Assembly: GCA_012517375.1 (NCBI GenBank)
Contig: JAAYVC010000065.1
Coordinates: 1-49,968, forward strand
DNA length: 49,968 bases
Source: a bacterium
GTDB taxonomy: Bacteria; Hydrothermota; Tepidihabitantia; B3-TA06
Reading direction: 5' to 3'
Positions within the stretch are counted from its first letter, which is position 1. Each line of letters begins with the position of its first letter. The notes beneath the pieces were generated by a model, which did not search any database, was not told where the DNA came from, and saw only the letters and a list, made by a program, of their open reading frames with translations. Of the stretch, positions 40,494 through 48,734 are shown in pieces. The position numbers and the translations under genes were made by a program.

Positions 40494-40949
40494 ATGTTCA
40501 AACTTGCCGCAATTCCCATGATTGCCGGAATGCTGCTTGCGGCGTCCGCAGTCCGCATGCCCGGAGGGCAGGGGTTCATGAATCCGGGGATGCTACTCAA
40601 TCCTAAGGTTTCAGAGGAGCTCGATTTGACCCGTGATCAACAAGCCAAGATAAAGAAGATACAGGATGACCACCAGGAAAAGGTTCTCGATACAAAGCAA
40701 AAAATAGAGCGTCTGGGCCTCGAATTAAAAAGACTTTTTGAGGAGGATGCACCGCAGCAGTCCAAAATAGAAGCGAAGGTTCGTGAAATAGGCGCTTTGA
40801 GAACCGCCCTGCAGATAGAACGAGTGAATCTCTGCTTCGAGGTTCGCAAGCTGCTTACAGACGAACAAATAAAGAAGCTTAGGGATATGCATCCGTTCAG
40901 GGGTAGCGGGGAAGGGCCGCATGACGGTCAGGGGAGATTTAATCGATAA
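40494..40949 (+). CDS. Spy/CpxP-like periplasmic protein
   Basis: In 151 aa: a signal peptide (FKLAAIPMIAGMLLAASA), then an all-helical domain with two LTxxQ-type motifs (ELDLTRDQQAKIKKIQ near 44 and KLLTDEQIKKLRDM near 122), the mark of the Spy/CpxP/zinc-resistance-associated family. Family members are ATP-independent periplasmic chaperones or metal-stress sensors. AAAGGAGAAAAAT precedes the ATG. A paralog follows at 41098. Confidence 0.8.
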   Translation: MFKLAAIPMIAGMLLAASAVRMPGGQGFMNPGMLLNPKVSEELDLTRDQQAKIKKIQDDHQEKVLDTKQKIERLGLELKRLFEEDAPQQSKIEAKVREIGALRTALQIERVNLCFEVRKLLTDEQIKKLRDMHPFRGSGEGPHDGQGRFNR

Positions 40950-41005
40950 AAAAATAGCGGCTGGAGGCGCAATGTCTCTTGACAGTCGCTTGAGCCCCAT
41001 GGTGT

Positions 41006-41027
41006 GTGGCCGGAGCTCTCCGGCCAC
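41006..41027 (+). terminator. Strong hairpin between the two Spy-like genes
   Basis: GTGGCCGGAG pairs exactly with CTCCGGCCAC around a two-base loop, directly abutting the next promoter. No T-run follows, so its terminator role is uncertain. Confidence 0.45.
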
Positions 41028-41028
41028 C

Positions 41029-41056
41029 TTGCCAAAGGCTTTGCAATTACTATAAT
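41029..41056 (+). promoter_or_regulatory. Promoter of the second Spy-like gene
   Basis: TTGCCA (41029-41034), a 16-bp spacer and TATAAT (41051-41056). Confidence 0.6.
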
Positions 41057-41097
41057 TTAAGTATGATTTTCTTGAATAAAGACAAAAAGGAGATAAA

Positions 41098-41631
41098 ATG
41101 GTTAACTTAACCGCGACATTACTTCTCTCAACATTACTTGGAGCCGCACAGGGCGGTTGCCAGATGATGCAAGGTCAGGGAATGATGAATCAAGGCATGA
41201 TGGGCGCAGGCGGGATGGGCGCAGGCATGCATTATTTCAGGATGCTGCATAATCCGCAAATGATAGAGATTCTCAATTTGACCGAAGATCAGCAGACAAA
41301 GCTCAAGAACTTGAGATATTCACAGCAGGAGAACGCTCTCGAGATAAGGCAGAAGCTGGAGAAGGAAGAACTGGCGCTTTCGAAGCTGATGGATGCAGAA
41401 AATCCCAACAGAGCGCAGATAGAAGCAAAGATCAAGACCATCGGTTCCCTGCGAACGGATCTTGAACTTCTGCATGCCGGAATGATTTTTGAGGTGCAGA
41501 AGATACTTACGGCCGACCAGTGGAAGATGTTAAAGGATATGCGTGGCGGATGCGGCATGGGATCGGGCTTTCCTCAGGGCAAGCCGGGAATGCTTGAGGA
41601 CGATATGGATATGCCAGGAATGCACAACTGA
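41098..41631 (+). CDS. Met-rich Spy/CpxP-like periplasmic protein
   Basis: The 177-aa paralog of the preceding gene has a signal peptide (LTATLLLSTLLGAAQGG). A Met/Gly-rich stretch of about 25 residues follows (CQMMQGQGMMNQGMMGAGG), then the helical LTxxQ domain (ILNLTEDQQTKLKNLR and ILTADQWKMLKDM), and a Met-containing acidic tail (EDDMDMPGMHN). The methionine clusters resemble copper(I)-binding segments, so a copper link is possible. AAAAGGAGATAAA precedes the ATG. Confidence 0.78.
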   Translation: MVNLTATLLLSTLLGAAQGGCQMMQGQGMMNQGMMGAGGMGAGMHYFRMLHNPQMIEILNLTEDQQTKLKNLRYSQQENALEIRQKLEKEELALSKLMDAENPNRAQIEAKIKTIGSLRTDLELLHAGMIFEVQKILTADQWKMLKDMRGGCGMGSGFPQGKPGMLEDDMDMPGMHN

Positions 41632-41644
41632 TGCCTTAAAGGGC

Positions 41645-41673
41645 TTGACTTAACTAAAAAAAAGGATTAATAT
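41645..41673 (+). promoter_or_regulatory. Promoter running into the upstream gene's terminator
   Basis: TTGACT (41645-41650), a 17-bp spacer and TAATAT (41668-41673). The -10 overlaps the first bases of the terminator stem, so RNA from this promoter would start inside the stem and escape the hairpin. Confidence 0.5.
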
Positions 41674-41702
41674 GACCGGATAATATCCGGTCATGTTTTT
41701 TT
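41672..41702 (+). terminator. Intrinsic terminator after the Met-rich Spy-like gene
   Basis: A 10-bp stem ATGACCGGAT/ATCCGGTCAT with loop AAT is followed by GTTTTTTT. Confidence 0.85.
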
Positions 41703-41727
41703 GACCCTTCAAACTCTAGGAGGAAGC

Positions 41728-42261
41728 ATGAAGCGTATATTAACCGTGTTGCTTGTTACAGCACTTCTTTATATCCCGCTCTCTTTAAGCGCACAAGCCA
41801 AAGGCGGAGGTAAAATCCATCCTATGATGATGGGTCCCAAGCTTTCCAGCACCGTTCTTCCGGTAAGCGGAATCCTTAATCCCTTGACCGTTTCGGGTGA
41901 GATGCTTATAAATCTCTACCGCAACGTGCTTTGGCTCAGAACCAACCTCGTGTCGCTCTCTATCCGCGACAGCTCAAACTATTTCGGTATAAATCTGGGA
42001 TCTCCGTTCGATATCGTCTTCATGGGAAGATACAAGCAGTGGAGACCTTATGGCTTCGGCGGATTAGGGGTATCGGTTAATTCGTTTGGAGAGAATACTT
42101 CTTACTGGGCAGGCGTAGACCTTGGGGGAGGAGCTTCCTACGAGATCTCACGAGGACTCCATCTTTTCGGCGAACTTGGCGGCAGACTTGGGTATAACGG
42201 TACGGCTTTTGATTACGGTATTTTCCTGGGAGCGGGTGCAAGGTTTGCGTTCGTCTGGTAG
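41728..42261 (+). CDS. Small outer-membrane barrel-like protein
   Basis: The 177-aa product has a signal peptide (RILTVLLVTALLYIPLSLSAQA) and about eight amphipathic strands (WRPYGFGGLGVSVNSFGEN, YWAGVDLGGGASYEI, LHLFGELGGRLGYNG), ending in an aromatic (FAFVW). This suits an eight-stranded OmpA/OmpW-size barrel. TCTAGGAGGAAGC precedes the ATG. Function unknown. Confidence 0.65.
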   Translation: MKRILTVLLVTALLYIPLSLSAQAKGGGKIHPMMMGPKLSSTVLPVSGILNPLTVSGEMLINLYRNVLWLRTNLVSLSIRDSSNYFGINLGSPFDIVFMGRYKQWRPYGFGGLGVSVNSFGENTSYWAGVDLGGGASYEISRGLHLFGELGGRLGYNGTAFDYGIFLGAGARFAFVW

Positions 42262-42273
42262 TCATAGAATTTC

Positions 42274-42301
42274 TTGACATTCATCTCCAGGTAGCTAGAA
42301 T
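42274..42301 (+). promoter_or_regulatory. Promoter of tRNA-Arg
   Basis: TTGACA (42274-42279), a 16-bp spacer and TAGAAT (42296-42301), nine bases before the mature tRNA. Confidence 0.75.
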
Positions 42302-42310
42302 ACACGTGTT

Positions 42311-42384
42311 GCGCCCGTGGCTCAACTGGATAGAGCATCTGACTACGGATCAGAAGGTTGGGGGTTCAAGTCCCTCCGGGCGTA
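42311..42384 (+). tRNA. tRNA-Arg(ACG)
   Basis: A complete 74-base cloverleaf: acceptor GCGCCCG/CGGGCGT (G-U at position 1-72), anticodon arm TCTGA-CTACGGA-TCAGA with anticodon ACG, and T-arm GTTCAAGTC. CCA is not encoded. Position 34 adenosine is the target of TadA, whose gene follows. Confidence 0.97.
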
Positions 42385-42392
42385 CTTAAATC

Positions 42393-42424
42393 AAGCAAAA
42401 AGCGGCCGCGGCCGCTTTTTGCTT
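42393..42424 (+). terminator. Palindromic terminator after tRNA-Arg
   Basis: A perfect 32-base palindrome, AAGCAAAAAGCGGCCG and its complement, includes a five-T run at the 3' side of the stem. It should end the tRNA transcript and could work in both directions. Confidence 0.8.
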
Positions 42425-42436
42425 GCAAGCTTCAGC

Positions 42437-42464
42437 TTGACATTCCTCAGGTTGTAACTATCCT
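42437..42464 (+). promoter_or_regulatory. Promoter of tadA and tRNA-Ser
   Basis: TTGACA (42437-42442), a 16-bp spacer and TATCCT (42459-42464), followed by a roughly 38-base leader with AAGGAG. Confidence 0.65.
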
Positions 42465-42507
42465 TAGAACTAATGCTTAAGGGTACAGATTCGCAAGGAG
42501 TTGTGTT

Positions 42508-43020
42508 GTGATTGGCTCCGAAGAGCGCTGGATGCGCGAAGCGCTTCGGGAGGCTGAGACCGCTTACAGGGAAGGTGAAATACCTGTGGGCGCCGTAGTC
42601 GTTCACGAGGGAAGGATAATCGGTCGGGGACATAATCAGACCGAACGGTTGAACGATCCGACAGCTCATGCGGAGATTATAGCTATTACGGCTGCAGCCG
42701 CGGCATTGGAGTCGTGGAGGCTCGTGAATACTGCATTGTACGTTTCGGTAGAACCCTGCATTATGTGCTCGGGAGCCATCGTTCTCGCGCGCATTCCGCT
42801 TGTGGTTTTCGGGGCTCGTGATGCGAAATTCGGTGCCGTTGCCTCGCTTTATAAGATAAGCGAAGACGAAAGACTCAACCACAGATTCGAGGTGAAAGAA
42901 GGAGTGCTTGCCCGAGAAGCGGCTTCGCTCATGCAATCGTTCTTTCGCGACAAAAGAAGGAACAAAGATTCAGGTGAGTCTGATATTAAACGGGCAAGCG
43001 GGGGAGATGAAATTTATTAA
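42508..43020 (+). CDS. tadA: tRNA-specific adenosine deaminase
   Basis: The 170-aa zinc deaminase changes A34 to inosine in tRNA-Arg(ACG). Motifs are EIPVGAVVV, THAEII-type (PTAHAEIIAI) with the catalytic His-Ala-Glu, and EPCIMCSGAIVLARI with the two zinc cysteines. The GTG start has AAGGAG seven bases upstream. The gene lies between tRNA-Arg(ACG), its substrate, and tRNA-Ser, which starts 12 bases after the stop. Confidence 0.95.
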   Translation: MIGSEERWMREALREAETAYREGEIPVGAVVVHEGRIIGRGHNQTERLNDPTAHAEIIAITAAAAALESWRLVNTALYVSVEPCIMCSGAIVLARIPLVVFGARDAKFGAVASLYKISEDERLNHRFEVKEGVLAREAASLMQSFFRDKRRNKDSGESDIKRASGGDEIY

Positions 43021-43032
43021 CTTTAGTTTAAA

Positions 43033-43117
43033 GGAGAGATGGCCGAGTGGACGAAGGCGCACGACTCGAAATCGTGTAGGCGGCAACGTCTCGGGGGTTC
43101 AAATCCCTCTCTCTCCG
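43033..43117 (+). tRNA. tRNA-Ser(CGA)
   Basis: An 85-base class II tRNA: acceptor GGAGAGA/TCTCTCC, discriminator G, anticodon arm CACGA-CTCGAAA-TCGTG with anticodon CGA, and a long variable arm. CCA is not encoded. With no room for its own promoter it is probably cut from the tadA transcript. Confidence 0.95.
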
Positions 43118-43211
43118 TTTGAATATTCTGTTAGTGACTGCAATAACATCTGGAGGCGATAGAGCTGTTCTTCGTTTTTGTAATCGGTAAGTAAGATTTA
43201 AGGAAGGAGAA

Positions 43212-46200
43212 ATGAATATGATAAGAAGAATAATGCTTTTAGTGTTTACAGCCACTATCGCTGTATCTGCTGAAAAAATTAAAATACCGCGGGAACCCTT
43301 CAAATCCCGTCTTGATAATCCCTATTATAGAGGCATTCTCGAAAGGTCGGCTAAAACCCCGTCTTGGGTCAATACCGCTGCATTAAAATATCTTACCTCC
43401 AGGATAGGGATAGCGGTTCCCGAGACTCTGCGGGTGCTTGTTTTAAGGGTCGAATTCCCAGAGGATGATGATTCGACTACCTGGGGCAACGGCAAGATGG
43501 ATTTGAAGGGTTTCGGCACTCCATCCGACGGACTTTCCTACGATCCGCCCCACGACCGTAATTATTTCGAGAACCAGATGCTCGGGTTACGCAACTTTTA
43601 TCTCCTGAACTCAAGGGGCAAGCTCGTCATTGAGTATGACGTTTATCCCAAGGAACCTTTCAGATGCTATCAGGTTTCGCATCAGATGGCATTCTACGGA
43701 GACTCAAGCAATCCGGACAGGGGCATCACGCTCTTAATGCGTGATGCGCTTCTTGCCGCGGCAAAGGACCCAGAGATAGATTTCTCCAGATACCATTATA
43801 CCTATGCTGGAAGAAGCTTTGATATGGTGGTTGTCTTTCACGCAGGAAGCACGCTGCAGACATCGGCCGCTTACGGCTACACATCCGATGTCGCGTCAGC
43901 CACGGTTACGCCGGGCGCTCTTGATGCGTATACAGGCAGGGATTTTGTGGAGGCTGGAGGCGTACCGATATCTTCAGCCTCAATCCTGCCCGAATCACCC
44001 AGGGTAGAGGGAGCGATGTACGGACTTCCAGGCGTATTGTATCACGAGTTCGGGCACCTTCTTGGTGCATGGGACTTGTACGACGTTACCTATTACACGC
44101 AGGGTGTGGGCGCATGGTCGCTCATGGGAAGCGGCGGATGGCTGAGCTACCCGCCGGGCCAGATTCCTTCAATGCACGATGCGTTCCACCGCTACATATG
44201 GGGCTGGGATAGCGCGGTAGTCGTTGCACGCGATACGACCATATCCCTATACGCCGCAGAATTCGATACCTTGGCTATTCCTGAAAGAACCGGAGTCGAG
44301 CACCCCACCCTTGTAAAGATTCCTATCAGGGAGGGTGAGTATTTTCTTATTGAGAACAGACAGGTCGACATCCTTGCGAAGGACACGGTTGAAGTCGACG
44401 TTAAGGACGGAGTACCTATATGGGTCGTTAACGGCGAATACGATTCCTACCAGCCCGGATCAGGGATAATCATATGGCACGTGGATGAAGATGTGGTTGA
44501 GGAATGGGGCGATTACAATAGAATTAACTCCTGGATCAGATACGCATCTTACGGACAGCATAATGCAGTCGATATGGAGGAGGCCGACGGTATTCAGGAC
44601 TATGAAATTCTTTACTTAAGCACACAGGCTTACGCGTCTCAGGGTTCTGTGTTCGATCCATTTTTTTCGGGCGGCAATACCGACTTCGGCATTTCTACCA
44701 ATCCATCCTCGGATGGGTACTACGGCGAGACAGGAATCAACGTAGAGGTACTTGATCCATCAGACACCGTTATGAGGGTGAAGATCACGTTCGGCGACAA
44801 CCTGAAGGGATTCCCCCAAACCGCTGAGAATCTCAATGAAGTCAACTTCATAAACGCCATGGATATTGACGGTAACGGAACAAAGGAGTTGGTCGCCTTC
44901 GGGTCGGGCCCTGACGGAGAGGGCCGGATAGGATATGCATGGAGAGCGAACGGACAGCCTTATGCTTCCACATCCCAGTTTCTTACCTTCAACTTCGGAT
45001 CCTTGTCTTCGTCTCCCGCTTTCGGCGATGTTGACGGAGACGGTGTCGTAGAAGCCGTCCTTCTCGGTACAACTGGTCGGATTTCTGTCTTCGACACAGA
45101 CTCGCTCATAAACGGGAGTCAAGCAGCTCCCAAGTCCGGATTTCCATTCGACTTATCGGGCAGGAGTTTTACAGCGTCGATGCTTGCAGATATTGATGGA
45201 GATGGCATCCTCGATATTGTCAGCGTCAATGAATTCGGCAAAGTCTATGCGTTGAAGGTCGAATCCGATACCGTTTCCATTATTTCAGGATTTCCTCTCG
45301 ATCTCGGAGAGGAGGTAAGGGCAGGTTTCGCGCTTGTCCAAACCTCTCCTTTACGAATAGCCGTTATTGCATCCTCCGGAAACCTGTACGTCTTTGACCG
45401 CTCTGGGAAGACTGTTAAGGGGTTTCCTGTTGCGTTAGGCAAGGCTTCTGCCCAATGCGACGTTCCGCCTGTCGTCTGCGATATCGACGGAGACTCGAAG
45501 AGAGAGATCGTTGTTTTCGCCTATGAATATAGTTCTTACAGATACTTTGCCGTGGATTTAGACGGAGTAGTTAAATACAAGTCAACAAGGACGTTCCCTC
45601 CGCCTCTCACAGCCCCGGCTGTAGCTGATATGAACTCCGATGGGTTGCCAGAGGTTGTCTTCGGCTCATTGAACGGCATCTGGGCTCTTGAGGCTAACGG
45701 TGCTGCACTTGACGGGTATCCCCTGGTGTTTCCCGAAACTTACGACAGATTGGTGTGGATTCCTCATGAAGGATATCTATATCCTTTCACTTTTCCTTAC
45801 ACCTTCAGCTTTCGCACCTCGCCCGCAGTGGCCGATATCGACTCAGACGGCAAGATGGAGATTGTTGTAGGATCTCCTGATCATGGGGTGTATCTTCTGA
45901 AATCAGGAAACAGCAAGCCTTACAAAACGCTCTACACCAAGCTTGGTGTGGGCAGGGCTGTATCCGTTGCCGACCTGGATGGAAACGGAAAGCTCGACAT
46001 TCTTGTCGGCGCTGACAGCGGTTTTGTAAATGTCTGGCGTACATCCGGTTCAAAGGCTTTATGGTCATCCTGGATGCATGATCCTGCGAATACCGGTCTG
46101 GTTACTGAGTCTTTTACTTCTCCTTCGGCTCCAAGCCAGCCGCTTACGGGTGTTTACGTTTATCCTAATCCTGCGGCGAACCATGCCTACTTAAGGGCGA

Positions 46201-46418
46201 CGATAGGCGATGTTGACGACTTAAAGATTCAAATCATCGATATCGCAGGAAAGATTCAGGCCTCTCTTGAACCTGATTTTCAGCCTGGTATGATTAACGA
46301 TATTCCTCTTGATCAGGTTCTTGCAGAATTGGTTTCAGGCCTTTACATAGTTCGAGTGGAGGCCGTGAAATCGGGCCTGAAAACGGTTGAACTCTACAAG
46401 CTTGGTATAGCTCGATAA
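43212..46418 (+). CDS. Secreted M6-family metalloprotease with VCBS repeats and sorting domain
   Basis: The 1068-aa secreted protein has a signal peptide (about residues 1-20) and an M6 (immune inhibitor A-type) peptidase domain with zinc motif HEFGH at 278-282 and the downstream WSLMGSGG turn. FG-GAP/VCBS-type repeats with calcium-like DxDGDG loops follow (DIDGNGTKELV, DVDGDGVVEAV, DIDGDGILDIV, DIDSDGKMEIV, DLDGNGKLDIL). The C-terminal 85 or so residues (VYVYPNPAANHAYL onward, GLYIVRV) match a type IX-secretion sorting domain. It probably digests extracellular protein. Confidence 0.88.
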   Translation: MNMIRRIMLLVFTATIAVSAEKIKIPREPFKSRLDNPYYRGILERSAKTPSWVNTAALKYLTSRIGIAVPETLRVLVLRVEFPEDDDSTTWGNGKMDLKGFGTPSDGLSYDPPHDRNYFENQMLGLRNFYLLNSRGKLVIEYDVYPKEPFRCYQVSHQMAFYGDSSNPDRGITLLMRDALLAAAKDPEIDFSRYHYTYAGRSFDMVVVFHAGSTLQTSAAYGYTSDVASATVTPGALDAYTGRDFVEAGGVPISSASILPESPRVEGAMYGLPGVLYHEFGHLLGAWDLYDVTYYTQGVGAWSLMGSGGWLSYPPGQIPSMHDAFHRYIWGWDSAVVVARDTTISLYAAEFDTLAIPERTGVEHPTLVKIPIREGEYFLIENRQVDILAKDTVEVDVKDGVPIWVVNGEYDSYQPGSGIIIWHVDEDVVEEWGDYNRINSWIRYASYGQHNAVDMEEADGIQDYEILYLSTQAYASQGSVFDPFFSGGNTDFGISTNPSSDGYYGETGINVEVLDPSDTVMRVKITFGDNLKGFPQTAENLNEVNFINAMDIDGNGTKELVAFGSGPDGEGRIGYAWRANGQPYASTSQFLTFNFGSLSSSPAFGDVDGDGVVEAVLLGTTGRISVFDTDSLINGSQAAPKSGFPFDLSGRSFTASMLADIDGDGILDIVSVNEFGKVYALKVESDTVSIISGFPLDLGEEVRAGFALVQTSPLRIAVIASSGNLYVFDRSGKTVKGFPVALGKASAQCDVPPVVCDIDGDSKREIVVFAYEYSSYRYFAVDLDGVVKYKSTRTFPPPLTAPAVADMNSDGLPEVVFGSLNGIWALEANGAALDGYPLVFPETYDRLVWIPHEGYLYPFTFPYTFSFRTSPAVADIDSDGKMEIVVGSPDHGVYLLKSGNSKPYKTLYTKLGVGRAVSVADLDGNGKLDILVGADSGFVNVWRTSGSKALWSSWMHDPANTGLVTESFTSPSAPSQPLTGVYVYPNPAANHAYLRATIGDVDDLKIQIIDIAGKIQASLEPDFQPGMINDIPLDQVLAELVSGLYIVRVEAVKSGLKTVELYKLGIAR

Positions 46419-46426
46419 AGGAGGAT

Positions 46427-47083
46427 ATGATGCTCATACTGCTGTCTCTTGTTTGCACGTCTCCGGATTTAGCTGGAACAATTCCTGATTCCGTCGTAAT
46501 GACCAGAAAAGACCGTTTTGCGCCGTGGGCGTCTCTTCTTTTTCCGGGGTCGGGAGAATTGATGCGGGGCTATCAGACAAAGGGAGAGATTCTTTTGTGG
46601 ATAGACGGTATAACGATTGCAGGCGTAGCAGGTTTCGGCTGGGATTCATATCAGAAAAACAACTCGGCAATCGGCATGGCAGCGATGAATGCAGGAGCCA
46701 ATCCTCTCAACCGGTCCTCATCCTATCTTAATTCAATGGAGAGCTATATGTCTTCGGATGATTATAATGCCGATCTTCTTATCGAGGCTAGAAGCCGCTA
46801 TCCCGATGACTTGGAGAAACAAAAGGAGTACTACGAGGCAAGAAAGATAGAGGATGAGGATGCATGGCTATGGAAGACGGACTCACTCAGGCTCGAATAC
46901 TTTCAGCAGAGGACCTCGATGCGGAATTCTGTAGGGGCGGCTCAGATTCTTGCTGGAGTGATGGTGCTGACACGAGTGTTCAGCGTCTTCGACGTGAGCT
47001 TTTTCTCTCCTCCAAAAGAGTCCAGACTAGGCCTGATTCCTCAATTTGACAATCCCGGGGTGCAGCTGGTTTACCGCTTTTAG
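46427..47083 (+). CDS. DUF5683-like membrane protein
   Basis: The 218-aa product has a signal-like N-terminus and the pattern RFAPWASLLFPGSGELMRGYQTKGEILLW (about residues 31-59), which resembles DUF5683-type envelope proteins (SLLPGxGQxYxG). A second hydrophobic segment follows (ITIAGVAGFGW), then a polar central part and a third segment near 170. AAAGGAGGATATG precedes the start. Function unknown; it sits nine bases after the M6 protease and two bases before nadB. Confidence 0.6.
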   Translation: MMLILLSLVCTSPDLAGTIPDSVVMTRKDRFAPWASLLFPGSGELMRGYQTKGEILLWIDGITIAGVAGFGWDSYQKNNSAIGMAAMNAGANPLNRSSSYLNSMESYMSSDDYNADLLIEARSRYPDDLEKQKEYYEARKIEDEDAWLWKTDSLRLEYFQQRTSMRNSVGAAQILAGVMVLTRVFSVFDVSFFSPPKESRLGLIPQFDNPGVQLVYRF

Positions 47084-47085
47084 AT

Positions 47086-48648
47086 ATGCAACTTGAAACC
47101 GACTACATTGTCGTGGGTTCGGGGATTGCGGGGTTATGGTTTGCATATACTGTATCAAAGACCTCTAAGGTAATGGTTTTGACCAAGAAGGGGGATTCTG
47201 ACTCCAACACGAACTATGCCCAGGGCGGTATCGCTGCTGCGGTTGGCTCTGACGATTCGCCGAGACTTCACCTTGAAGATACGTTGAACGCCGGAAACGG
47301 GTTGTGCGATATTGAAGCATCGAGAATAATGGTGGAGGAGGGTCCCGGTCTTGTAAGGGCGCTTAAAAAACTGCACATAGACTTTTCCACAAAAGCTGGA
47401 GCGTTTGAGCTTGGGATAGAGGGCGGACATTCAAAAAGAAGGGTCGTTCACGCTGCCGATACTACAGGCCAGGCCGTCGAGAACGGATTACTCGGTACGG
47501 TTCGTTCAAGCCGAAACGCGACTATTATGGAGCAGTTCTTCGTGATTGATTTGCTCATCGATGATAGCGGGCAATGCTACGGCGTTATTGCTTTTAATCG
47601 CGAAGATAACATGTTCGTTGAGATTCATGCAAAGGCCATTATGCTAGCCTCTGGCGGGCTCTGCTGGCTTTATGAGCATACGACCAATCCGAGAATCGCA
47701 ACGGGAGACGGGGTTGCCATGGCCTGGAGAGCCGGCTGCGAGGCAAGAGACCTTGAATTCGTGCAGTTCCATCCGACCTCTCTTTTCGGCGCAACCATCG
47801 ACGGCAGGGCATTCCTCATATCCGAAGCCGTCAGGGGAGAAGGAGGGATATTGAAGACGCCTGACGGCGAGCGTTTTATGACAAGATATCATAAAGACGC
47901 TGAGATGGCTCCGCGCGATGTCGTTGCAAGGTCTATATACAACGAACTCCGGACTCGAAGGCTCGATTACGTGCTTCTCGACCTTTCCTCAATCCCTTCC
48001 GAAAGAATACTCGAACGGTTTCCGATGATTGCTGAAACATGCAGGCGTTTCGGTCTTGATATCACAAAAGAACCCATTCCTGTTGTGCCTGCGGCGCACT
48101 ATTCGGTCGGAGGAATAAAAACAGACTTATGGGGCCGCACTTCAGTCAAAGGAATTTATGCATCAGGCGAGTGCGCAAACACGGGTGTGCACGGCGCAAA
48201 TCGTCTTGCATCGAACTCCCTTCTGGAGGCGCTGGTTTTTGCAAACAGAGCGGCAATGGCAACGCTTGAAGATAACGGACGGAACCCTTTAAAAATCTCA
48301 AAGATCCCTTTCCAATGCTGCCTTAAAAGCATTGAAGATCCATCTCTCATCAATTCGCTGGCTTCATCATTAAGACAAACTATGTGGAGATTTGCAGGAA
48401 TCGTGCGCTCTGTCTCTGAGATGGAGCGCGGTCGCGCTCGAATTGCGGAACTCGTCAAGGAGCTCGATGCGCTTTATCCTCAAGGTACTTTCAGCCCGGC
48501 TATTCAGGAGCTTCGCAACATGCTTCTTGTGGGCGACTTGATACTTCAATCAGCGCTCAAGCGTAAGGAATCAAGGGGCCTGCATTACGTGGAAGAATAC
48601 CCCAGCGTTCTTCCTGAAGCCGGACATACAATCTTGAAGCCAGATTAA
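47086..48648 (+). CDS. nadB: L-aspartate oxidase
   Basis: In 520 aa this FAD enzyme oxidises L-aspartate to iminoaspartate for NAD synthesis. It has the FAD motif VVGSGIAGLWFA (from residue 8), TNYAQGGIAAA, GGHSKRRVVHAADTTGQ, FVQFHPTSLFG, LISEAVRGEGGIL, the active-site VVPAAHYSVGGI and the GVHGANRLASNSLLEALVF segment near 375. The fumarate reductase alternative is disfavoured by the nearby NadB-type conserved sequences. Genes nadA and nadC are not in the window. Confidence 0.92.
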   Translation: MQLETDYIVVGSGIAGLWFAYTVSKTSKVMVLTKKGDSDSNTNYAQGGIAAAVGSDDSPRLHLEDTLNAGNGLCDIEASRIMVEEGPGLVRALKKLHIDFSTKAGAFELGIEGGHSKRRVVHAADTTGQAVENGLLGTVRSSRNATIMEQFFVIDLLIDDSGQCYGVIAFNREDNMFVEIHAKAIMLASGGLCWLYEHTTNPRIATGDGVAMAWRAGCEARDLEFVQFHPTSLFGATIDGRAFLISEAVRGEGGILKTPDGERFMTRYHKDAEMAPRDVVARSIYNELRTRRLDYVLLDLSSIPSERILERFPMIAETCRRFGLDITKEPIPVVPAAHYSVGGIKTDLWGRTSVKGIYASGECANTGVHGANRLASNSLLEALVFANRAAMATLEDNGRNPLKISKIPFQCCLKSIEDPSLINSLASSLRQTMWRFAGIVRSVSEMERGRARIAELVKELDALYPQGTFSPAIQELRNMLLVGDLILQSALKRKESRGLHYVEEYPSVLPEAGHTILKPD

Positions 48649-48673
48649 TCTCGACAACTTTATCAATAATGAA

Positions 48674-48704
48674 GAAGGCCCGCATTGCGGACCTTCAATT
48701 TTTT
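48674..48704 (+). terminator. Intrinsic terminator of nadB
   Basis: GAAGGCCCGC pairs with GCGGACCTTC (one mismatch) around ATT, then AATTTTTT. It lies between convergent genes. Confidence 0.8.
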
Positions 48705-48734
48705 CAACCTTTTCAGGTTATGCTATACAAGGTA

